Below, piece after piece: positions 32,401-40,708 of a stretch of 64,000 bases of DNA. How positions within the stretch are numbered: the stretch's first letter is position 1; every line of letters begins with the position of its first letter. The notes under the pieces were generated by a model. The model searched no databases. It was not told the origin of the DNA and saw nothing but the letters and a program-made list of their open reading frames with translations. Source of the stretch: Ulva prolifera (lineage: Eukaryota; Chlorophyta; Ulvophyceae; Ulvales; Ulvaceae); the NCBI GenBank assembly GCA_023078555.1, contig CM041197.1, positions 7,906,842 to 7,970,841 of the forward strand, in the 5' to 3' direction. The translations under genes and the position numbers were made by a program.

Positions 32401-35400
32401 TTGCTGGCGCGTGCTCCATGAGCCACTCATGCAGCATGCTGGAGGTGAAAACTGATGCTTTGTGAGTCGCTGAACACATGAAAGACTTGTATGTGCTCTG
32501 ATGTGTTAAGGAGCTGCAGCTGTGGTTAACTGGAGCCCGATAGCATTGTCAGCTCAGGCCTTCAGCAACGAGACCTGTGTGCAATCCTTTCAGCACTTCC
32601 GACCCGGAGAGCACGATTGCGAGCGACCATGTAGTAAATACGGGAATTAAATTTGGATGTAGCTGCGGACTGGGCCGATCGTGCGGCCATGCAAACACTG
32701 CTCGCTGATGAAGCGCTTGCATGCCACGGACAGCACCGGGTCGCGCTTGCAGGCCCTTGCGAACTCGGGCAGACCGCACTAGCCAGAGACGATCCACGAG
32801 AAGCAACAGAAGCATTCATGTTGCAACTACGCGCATGATCACACACATGTGAAGAATCATCAACTATTGCGAGCAGGTCATGTGCGACAGGCGCAACGGA
32901 TACAGCGATAGCCTGCGCGACAACATCCCAGCGTGCATGGAACATACAACTGCCGCTCTCTCGTCATGAACATATCCGTCAATCGCTGTCTAGTACGCCA
33001 ATGCCGGACAGGGAGCCGAAACTATGTACAAATGTGGCTGAGGTGACACGCCTCCAACAGGCGCGGGCGCGGGGTTGGCCGTGCGGCCGGGTTTGCGCCG
33101 GGTGCGGCGCCACCTGATCACCAAATTGTGCAATGCACAGCATCCCTGATGTGCCTGAAGAGGCGGCGGCTGCAACGGACGCTTAATACGGAATTTAGAA
33201 AATGAGAATACGTGTGCACACCTGACTCAGTGTGTGCATGTGCGCCGCGCTGCTGTCTCAAATGTGAGGAATACACACAGCACACATGATCAAGGGCACA
33301 CGTATGTGTAGCATACACCCTTCTCATCATGCATAAGCTGTCTCAGCTCTCAAGCTCCAAGGAGCTGTGCATGCTGCTCATTCCAGCAAGAGGACACACA
33401 AAGACATAAGTGTCAGGACAGCACACGCAGGCGGGCAATAGCCAATGGTAAACTATCGCGTGCCACCTCGAGTGTACTGTGGCAGCGAGCTGGCTGCATA
33501 TGTGACCTTGCAGTGGTCGGGGCTGTACCATATTGCTGGCGCGTGCTCCATGAGCCACTCATGCAGCATGCTGGAGGTGAAAACTGATGCTTTGTGAGTC
33601 GCTGAACACATGAAAGACTTGTATGTGCTCTGATGTGTTAAGGAGCTGCAGCTGTGGTTAACTGGAGCCCGATAGCATTGTCAGCTCAGGCCTTCAGCAA
33701 CGAGACCTGTGTGCAATCCTTTCAGCACTTCCGACCCGGAGAGCACGATTGCGAGCGACCATGTAGTAAATACGGGAATTAAATTTGGATGTAGCTGCGG
33801 ACTGGGCCGATCGTGCGGCCATGCAAACACTGCTCGCTGATGAAGCGCTTGCATGCCACGGACAGCACCGGGTCGCGCTTGCAGGCCCTTGCGAACTCGG
33901 GCAGACCGCACTAGCCAGAGACGATCCACGAGAAGCAACAGAAGCATTCATGTTGCAACTACGCGCATGATCACACACATGTGAAGAATCATCAACTATT
34001 GCGAGCAGGTCATGTGCGACAGGCGCAACGGATACAGCGATAGCCTGCGCGACAACATCCCAGCGTGCATGGAACATACAACTGCCGCTCTCTCGTCATG
34101 AACATATCCGTCAATCGCTGTCTAGTACGCCAATGCCGGACAGGGAGCCGAAACTATGTACAAATGTGGCTGAGGTGACACGCCTCCAACAGGCGCGGGC
34201 GCGGGGTTGGCCGTGCGGCCGGGTTTGCGCCGGGTGCGGCGCCACCTGATCACCAAATTGTGCAATGCACAGCATCCCTGATGTGCCTGAAGAGGCGGCG
34301 GCTGCAACGGACGCTTAATACGGAATTTAGAAAATGAGAATACGGTCAGCACATGCACAAACCGGCACTTCATGCACAATGCCATATAAACATATCAAAA
34401 CATGAGAGAGGGGCCTGACCGAGCCATGCACAGCGCATAGGGAGCAGTTTTGTGGCAATGCATGGGCTACGATGCCCTAGCAGGCGAGCAAATCAAGTAA
34501 ATGAAAGACGTGACGAACGGCATAGTGAAATAGAGGGTGTCTCAGGTGGCCGACAGAATGCTCGCACGCTGTAAATGGTGGAGTACAGGCTCTTGCACAG
34601 CCGAGTGACCGGCCTAGTGATAAAGGCACTCGAGCAACCTGTGGCATACCGCACTCAATTCCGACTGCAACAGCTATCTGCAAACTATATTTATAGACTT
34701 TACGCCGTGCTGGCGGGGGCGGCGAGGCGTGCACGCCAGCGACGCTACGTTGCAGGTACGGAGACGTGTACCGGCGAGCTCGAGTCAGGTGATGTCTTGG
34801 TGTGTCAGCTACATGTCCCCAAAGAATCAAGGCCATAACTGTTGCAGTGAACCTAGAGGTGCAGCCACAGTGTGCTCCTGTCATGGGGGGTGGGGGCTGC
34901 AGAGTCAGCCACACGACCACCACAGCAAAAAAGCTGAATAGTGCGATCACCAGCTCCACTCCGGAATTGCTCACACAGCATGCACATTTGGTTATCAAGG
35001 ACGTGAACTGGGTTATCCGTATTGAATTCTGCTTAGCGGTTTCAGTGACGTGTAGTGTTTTCGAAATTTGAAAGTGCCCATTTCTGTGAAAGCTGACCGC
35101 CAGTATCTCGGGATAGTTGAACCCCCGAGTACCACGTGGCACCATCATGGATCACACATATCCGGCCATTGTATGGCAAAGCAAACAAACACATCAAGCC
35201 AAACCAGTGACCGGCTACCACTCAAGCAACCACCAAAGGTGTGGTACCATGGTGCACACGTGCAGCTGCAGCTCCGGGATTGCTGCTGCTCAAAACCCAC
35301 GAGGTGACCAGCAGCTGCATAGTCATGAAGGAGGCCAAGGGCGACCGTCGTGGCGGCATGATCAGACACGCATGCTGCAAGTGATTACTGTAGCGGTCTG

Positions 35401-35871
35401 ACAGGTCACGGCACGCAATGAGAGCTGTTTCCGGTGAGGAAACCGTCTGCCGTTGTTTGATCGGGCCCGTGTCCTCTCCTATAACCACTTCACAGCACCT
35501 CACACTGCTTCACAGTGTGACGATACGTCACAAGGCATGGACATGCATGAGCTAGAGTATTCTGGAAGCCTCCGGAATGTCCCGTCAGCACACAAGCTTG
35601 CGGCTGGCAGCACGGGACTCTGTTAACAGTGGTCGCCAGACTCGTCCTGCTGACGCGGGCGAGCCATCGAGGCGCTGCTCTGTAATTCTCCTGAAGCATT
35701 GCAAGTGTCCAGCGTATAGGCGGACACGATGGGAGCCTCTGGTGTGTACGGGGTCAGTGTGCTGAGCACAGCGCACTGTGGCAGGTGTCGTACACAGGCT
35801 AGCTTACAGTATATAAGCAGTTGGACCTTAAAGGGTTTACGGCAGATCTCTCTTTCCATGACTCTTGACTT

Positions 35872-35960
35872 AACAGTCGTTACACACAGTTGCGACCTCC
35901 TTATCGAGACCCCCCGCGACTGGGTCACGGCGTCATCCTTCGTACTTGGCAAACGGTCAT
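35872..35960 (+). repeat. One arm of a diverged inverted repeat (other arm about 37355-37445)
   Basis: GACCTCCTTATCGAGACCCC here matches GACCTCCTTATCGAGATCCC on the minus strand of the other arm, about 80% identical over 60 bp. Of the differing codons, most change at the second base, so conservation as protein is unlikely. A fragment of the same family (GGCAAACCGAGCATGACGG) occurs at about 36065-36085. Confidence 0.55.
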
Positions 35961-36026
35961 TTTAATCCGGTCCTCAGGTTTCGATCCGTCGCTTGTGTGA
36001 CTGTCACTGCCGACTGCCACGTAGGC

Positions 36027-36072
36027 ACCGGTTGAAGCGCGCCTGGCAAACCGGTTGAAGCGCGCCTGGCAA
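36027..36072 (+). repeat. 23-bp tandem duplication
   Basis: Two identical units ACCGGTTGAAGCGCGCCTGG plus CAA at 36027-36049 and 36050-36072. Confidence 0.9.
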
Positions 36073-36260
36073 ACCGAGCATGACGGTACCGATGTCTCCG
36101 TCGGGCCAACAGCGCGCAGGCAACATCCCACTGGGGCCCCATGGGGGCGCCTTTGCCATAGCTGCAATCACGTGTGAACGATGCTCATAGCGGATGTGAC
36201 GTTGCATAGTTGACTAGACGAAGGCTGTGTTGCCGTGCTATTTGCAGCGGCATGTGCTGC

Positions 36261-36599
36261 TCATCTACCACGCTGCTTATGCTCTTCAACAGAGCTGTAA
36301 AATACTCTAGAACCAAATATGACTGAATCATCGTCGGCCCGATGTTTAGCGAATAGCTGCGTACGAGCGGCAGTATCTCGAGATAGTTGTGCTAGTGCTA
36401 ACAGCAACGGTTGCCTTTCCTCAAGCCGGATAGCATCGGTAGGTATACGACATCGAATTACGCCTTCATGTTTGTTTTCGTTGCTCCATCGCACGGGACT
36501 TGTATACCGATTGCCACAGCCTGCGAGATGCTCCAACCGCGAGATTGTACATGCTTCATGTAACATGAGACCACATATAAATGGCGTCTGAAACATCAT
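36261..36599 (-). CDS. Hypothetical 112-residue protein
   Basis: Uninterrupted minus-strand frame with a balanced, charged composition unlike the Ser/Cys/His-rich frames typical of noncoding DNA here. Its middle reads IRLEERQPLLLALAQLSRDT. No domain, signal peptide or membrane segment recognised. Against it, part of the frame is the CAGTATCTCGAGATAGTTG element that also borders the tandem array, and no neighbour supports it. It may be a repeat-derived frame or one exon of a larger gene. Confidence 0.25.
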   Translation of the reverse strand: MMFQTPFICGLMLHEACTISRLEHLAGCGNRYTSPVRWSNENKHEGVIRCRIPTDAIRLEERQPLLLALAQLSRDTAARTQLFAKHRADDDSVIFGSRVFYSSVEEHKQRGR

Positions 36600-37091
36600 G
36601 GCATTTGCTCTAATTACTGCTCTATTCTGTCGTTGGTGTCATGGGTGATGTCCGCTGGTGACCATGTCTTGTTCGAGGTACTTGCATGTTGGGCAACAAT
36701 GGCTCATGCCAACTGCTCGCTGCAATGGCTGATGAGACTATGAAGGTGGCAAGCAAAAAATCTGCCATATCACGGCTGCATGACATTAGAGCTTGATGAG
36801 CTGCGTAGAAGCGAAAACAAGCCTTTGTCAAGCAATCAATCTTTGTCCTGCAGCACACGCCGGCCAGAAAGTGCAACACAAGCATAGACGTAATGCTGCA
36901 TGCCGCTTAGTTCAATGCCTCCACAGAAGAGTCTAGCGAAATAGTAGCAAGCAATCGTCCCGTGATGATAAGTGCAATGGATGGTAAGCATCGACTACGC
37001 AAGGCTGCGGGGCTGCAATGTACGTGTGCGACGGTCCCTGAAAAGCCCGAGCACACGCAACGCTCAAAACCATGCATAGATAATTAGCTGT

Positions 37092-37343
37092 CTAAACTAC
37101 CCCGAACAGGCTACAGGATATCATTGTGTTTGAAAGCGGGCCGTTCCAGGCTGCAGTCTCCGCCGCTGCGGGCTCGGGGTTGCATTTGCTCGACCAATGC
37201 AGTCGCGCGGCGCTGATAACATCCGCATAGCAGTACGGATCGTTTGCGTTGCGTGTGACTTCAATTATTTCTATCGCGCACAGCCACAGCGCCAGGGCCA
37301 CCGCGACGGCAAGTCGAAACTGCGCGCGAGGCCCTGCCGTCAT
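37092..37343 (-). CDS. Hypothetical protein with N-terminal hydrophobic segment
   Basis: Starts at an ATG at 37343: a short polar start, then LAVAVALALWLCAIEII, which would act as a signal peptide or anchor, then a polar Cys-containing region ending at a stop (83 residues). The frame stays open upstream for 45 more codons, but that part belongs to the inverted repeat also seen at 35872-35960, so I prefer the internal ATG. It could also be a first exon, since a GTGCGC donor-like site follows the hydrophobic segment. It is not clearly homologous to exon 1 of the surface-protein family. Confidence 0.3.
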   Translation of the reverse strand: MTAGPRAQFRLAVAVALALWLCAIEIIEVTRNANDPYCYADVISAARLHWSSKCNPEPAAAETAAWNGPLSNTMISCSLFGVV

Positions 37344-37479
37344 GCTCGGTTCGCCAAGCACGCAGTATGACGCCGTGCCCCAGCCGCGGGGGATCTCGAT
37401 AAGGAGGTCGTCACAGTGCAGGAGATCGTGCACAGTAGCCAAATTTTGCACTGTCGTGAAAGGGAGCTTGGGGGGCACC

Positions 37480-38250
37480 TCCGTTACACCTCGTGCGTTA
37501 AGAACTCAAACGTGGTGGGTCGCAAGAGCCCCTTCGCCACGACGCGGTCCGCATTAGGCTGCATTGAGCGTCCCCACAATGCATATCCCTAGTGCGCCGG
37601 TCGGATATTGATCACCGCCGTGAAACTCCGTACATCATGTCGATGTTGCCGCCAGCGGCTGTTACCGCGCAGCATGTCGACAGGACGCTCTGCAGGCCCT
37701 GCCGCGAAACAACAAACAGATTGCGAAAGCATTTCTAATCACTATCGAAAACCGTATCACTGATTCAGCATATGTACTGATGCAGCTCAGAAGCTTTGTT
37801 GCTGTGTCGTTGTGGTGGTCTCTGCTCGTCTCATCCGCAAGGCCGCGTGTTAGCTGCAACACAGCTCCGGCTCACTCGGTCCTGCTGCGGACCGTGAAAG
37901 AGTAAGTCAGTGGTATGTCTGTTGAGTCTCTGATAGCTGCGTGCGTGTGGTAACGGTTCCTGCAGATGCTCACAACTCTTGATCTTTTGACACGTCCTGG
38001 GGTGCCGCAGCATCCCCGGCCCCGGACAAACGAAACTGCATCACAGCCTATAATTGTTGCATGTGTCACTGCATCGCGCGTGCTTATGCCGTTAGCGTCT
38101 GCCGCTGATGGCTCTGAACATGCACTGTACGATGCCGGCCGCGCTGGGCAGCGCCTCAGGTATCACACAACGCAACATGCCACCTTGCTGATTTGAGCTT
38201 CATGAAATACTCGCAGCCCCCCGTTCTCGCCTCCTGCTCATGCCCCGCCA
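37480..38250. other. Nothing recognised
   Basis: About 770 bp with only short frames (76 codons at most) and no repeat that I can match elsewhere in the window. Confidence 0.5.
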
Positions 38251-38365
38251 GCAACGTTCCCCGCAGGCAAGGTGATCTCCACTCATCCTCCCTTTCTCGG
38301 CCTCCCGCTAGCAGCTCTTGACGTGATTAATCCTCCCCCGGTAACTTTGTGTCTCTGCAACATCT

Positions 38366-39055
38366 GTGGTTTCCTGTGTTGTCTCTCTTCTCACTGCTCC
38401 TATTCTCGTTGCATCGCTGACTGCTGCCCCTCATCCCACTGCTCCTATTCTCGTTGCATCCCTGACTGCTGCCCCTTATCCCACTCCTCCTGTACCAGCT
38501 GATGGTACGATTTCCAATCTCATGCCCATCTCCAGGATGTTGAATCGCTTCGAGTCAGTAATATGTCAGCAATGGACAAGACTGTCATGCAAGCAACTGC
38601 CTGCTCCTCTTCTGTCTGCCACGCCTATGACTTCTCCTCTTCTTGCTGCCCCTCCTCTCGCTCCTCGTCCAGCTTCTCCTCTTGAGGCTGTTTTTCTCTC
38701 TCTGTTCGTCTGCCCCGTACCTCGAACCTCCTGCTGCCCCTCCTCCGGGTCTTGCGCCTGCTGCTACCCCCCGTTTTCCCCGGTCCGATTCAGAATGTCC
38801 CCCGCCCTCCATGTCCCCCGACCAGTTCCGCCACGACCCCTAGAGCACCTTCAGGGCCACAAATGCGCTGCGGTGCGACACCAGACCCACCGTCTCCCGA
38901 TCCTGCAGCAGGCAACCCCTGGCGCCACAGTTCCTCGTACCGCTCGCCGTGCGCACAGGATGGCCTGGACGCTCCCGGTCCGCGCCGAGGATGCCGTCTG
39001 TGGCGATCGCCCGGCCCGTCAGCAAGTGCACAGAGCTGATGCCCGTCGCTGTTGA
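38366..39055 (+). other. Proline/alanine-rich open frame, low complexity
   Basis: A 229-codon frame in a CT-rich stretch. It opens with two copies of TAPILVASLTAAP from a 45-bp tandem duplication (38392-38481), then Pro/Ala/Ser-rich sequence. Such segments occur in wall proteins and in gag regions of LTR retrotransposons. Adjacent frames are also open and Pro-rich, so composition rather than selection may explain it. Confidence 0.2.
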
Positions 39056-39163
39056 GAGTCCAGCATGCTTGCATGCACGTGTCATCACGCAGGGGTTAGC
39101 GAGATCACCTGGCCCCGCGGCATCCACCACGATACGGTGTTGGACGTTTATACCGAGCAGCAT
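38840..39163 (-). mobile_element. Degenerate retropepsin-like fragment of an LTR retrotransposon
   Basis: The minus-strand frame reads RIVVDAAGPGDLANPCVMTR followed by a HAGLSTATG stretch and VHLLTGRAIATDGIL. This follows the layout of Ty3/gypsy aspartic proteases (hydrophobic-D-[ST]-G-A, aromatic/Ile region, then a hydrophobic-x-DG stretch). The catalytic D-S/T-G is replaced by D-A-A, so it would be inactive. No reverse transcriptase, integrase or LTR was found nearby. The call rests on pattern resemblance only. Confidence 0.3.
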
Positions 39164-39210
39164 GCACCCCCGATAGCGTGCCCCTGAGCCTCTGCCTCCC
39201 TCCCCAGCAG

Positions 39211-39330
39211 GTCTGATTGATTATAATAATACTGTTATCAGCTTCACACCGCCGAGCAATGCGCAGGTGGACGTGCGGAGCGCAATAGTGCAGGGGTCCT
39301 GGCACACGCTTACAGAGCTCGCCAGGCGGA
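39211..39330 (+). other. Exon-like segment, paralogue at 49.1 kb
   Basis: Follows a good acceptor (CTCCCTCCCCAGCAG) and reads DYNNTVISFTPPSNAQVDVR, then SAIVQGSWHTLTELARRK. A diverged copy at about 49124-49195 keeps V-x-x-R-S-A and H-T-x-x-E-L-A-R-x-K. It may be an exon of an unrecognised gene or of a mobile element. The region downstream in both places is also homologous (repeat pair 39230-39880 and 49130-49650). Confidence 0.3.
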
Positions 39331-39476
39331 AGCATTTGGTTCCCATTTCCCGGTGCATATGCATGGGCCACTGGGCGTGGTCATGCTGCTGTGTATCAGT
39401 TGTGGGTTGCCGAGCCCGATCAAATAGAAAAATTTCGAATGCACGGGTCTGAATTCCGAATGGCAGCCGTAACGAG

Positions 39477-39507
39477 GCTGCATCACAGGACAGTCCTGTG
39501 ATGCAGC
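39477..39507. repeat. 31-bp inverted repeat with 1-nt centre
   Basis: GCTGCATCACAGGAC, a single A, then GTCCTGTGATGCAGC: a perfect 15-bp stem. It is immediately followed by the 22-bp tandem repeat. Confidence 0.95.
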
Positions 39508-39510
39508 GGT

Positions 39511-39620
39511 TGTATGCCTATGCAACTGCGATTGTACGCCTATGCAATTGCGAGTGTATGCATACGTAACTGCGATTGTATGCCTATGCAACTACAATTG
39601 TATGCATATGCCACTGCGAG
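39511..39620 (+). repeat. 22-bp tandem repeat, five units
   Basis: Five consecutive units of the form TGTATGCCTATGCAACTGCG plus AT, with 1-4 differences each. Flanked on the left by a 31-bp and on the right by a 32-bp inverted repeat. Confidence 0.9.
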
Positions 39621-39644
39621 CTGATCTGTGCGCTGTGCCCGGGC

Positions 39645-39676
39645 ACATGTTCCTGCAGGGCCCTGCAGGAACATGT
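39645..39676. repeat. 32-bp perfect palindrome
   Basis: ACATGTTCCTGCAGGG directly followed by its complement, centred on GGGCCC, no spacer. Confidence 0.95.
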
Positions 39677-39766
39677 TCCTTGGGAGCTGAATGAGCTCCC
39701 CAAACCACAGCAGCCTTATTGTGCGTGCGGTAAGGCGTGTCTGCATGTTGATGGATGGCCCTCCAG

Positions 39767-39866
39767 GAATCAGACTGATCTTGGAGGCTGTGACTCATCG
39801 GATAGGCAAACCGTGTACATTTCAGTGTGCAGCCGGGAATAAGACTGATTCTGGAGGCTGTGATCG
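39767..39866 (+). repeat. Direct repeat pair, about 70-bp period
   Basis: GAATCAGACTGATCTTGGAG and GAATAAGACTGATTCTGGAG, both followed by GCTGTGA. Part of the 39/49-kb duplicated region. Confidence 0.7.
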
Positions 39867-40059
39867 GAAAATAGTGTAGCTAGGTCTAAAACATGCAGCC
39901 GCCCAACAACAGCACAAAGCAAAGCACACGCGATACGTTCCGTACGAGCAATACGCATGCGGGACACATTCGGTGCCGAGCACTGCACTGAATGACAGAA
40001 AGTGCGCTCACATGAAACCGACATTATGGACATTGTCCAGGATATCCAGAATTTGAGGT

Positions 40060-40708
40060 GGCGTCAGTGCCTCGCGACACACCCAGTGATGTGCTGCTGG
40101 ACTGTCAAGTGAATAACGCTGGACCTCGCGGTGATGCAGCCTGCAATTACATAATTCTGCACAACACCTTGCTTGTCATCATCTTACAACACACTAGTGC
40201 TGAAACGGGCGGCAGGTCATCCCAGATCCCGTGCACGGGGTCGGCTGGACACATGGCGCCTGCCCGTTGCAAAGTGCCTGGCCACATGTGTACACTTATG
40301 CCACCGATATTGATGGGTCAGTCCATACCACTTCCATGCAGCCACAACCTGCAGCACCAGCCGCCTCTCAGTGTCGACGCTGAGACCACTGACTGGACGA
40401 GGCAAGCTCTACTGCCGAACGCCGCCGGTGGACCTGTTGGCGGTGGCAAGTGCTACACATGCACGAAGGCACATGCTGAAGCACCGACAAAGCTCACACC
40501 GGACGATCTGTGACCGCGCATTCCGGAGCCCCGACACCGCCAGAGCCTCTGCAGGCCCTTACACAGCCCCTGTAGACCCCCATGCACACCCCATGCAGGG
40601 CCCCTGCAGACCCCCATGCACCCGCATGCAGGCACTCGGCTCAGTGGCCCGCACGTGTTGCCTACCAGTGACCCCCCATAAGAGCCTGGGTCCCCGCCGC
40701 ACACCGCC
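40060..40708. other. 3' flank of copy 5, homologous to 3' flank of copy 3
   Basis: See 11700-12285 for the shared blocks. TTACA on the plus strand at 40559-40563 gives TGTAA in the sense orientation about 145 nt after the stop of copy 5, fitting the chlorophyte UGUAA poly(A) signal. A CCCATGCA-rich imperfect repeat lies at 40550-40635. Confidence 0.55.

Larger units (their letters stand above)
25670..35098. repeat. Tandem array, 1,887-bp period, order A-B-A-B-A-B-A-B-B-A
   Basis: The unit consists of module A (755 bp) and module B (1,132 bp). A copies: 25670-26418 (first 6 bp missing), 27551-28305, 29438-30192, 31325-32079, 34344-35098. B copies: 26419-27550, 28306-29437, 30193-31324, 32080-33211, 33212-34343. 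Every reading frame I compared is translated identically in all copies, so divergence is essentially nil. The fourth and fifth B modules abut directly. The array starts and ends in module A. Such identity means recent amplification, strong homogenisation or an assembly artefact. Confidence 0.95.
35099..36260. other. Right flank of the array, no supported gene
   Basis: Begins right after the last module A with CAGTATCTCGGGATAGTTG, nearly repeated at 36371-36389. It includes 35872-35960, which is inverted relative to a related stretch at about 37355-37445, and a perfect 23-bp tandem duplication at 36027-36072. Short frames only. Confidence 0.5.

Noticed and set aside
25670..35098. CRISPR array
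   Set aside because: Units are about 1.9 kb, identical, with no spacers, in eukaryotic-type DNA. This is a tandem satellite-like array.
35872..35960. Conserved protein segment DLLIExPRxWxTAS shared with 37.4 kb
   Set aside because: Most differing codons change at the second base, which is not the pattern of coding conservation. Treated as an inverted repeat.
40058..40513. 151-codon plus gene convergent with copy 5
   Set aside because: It lies in the shared 3' flank; the copy 3 counterpart is broken by indels except for a short DWTRQALL match.
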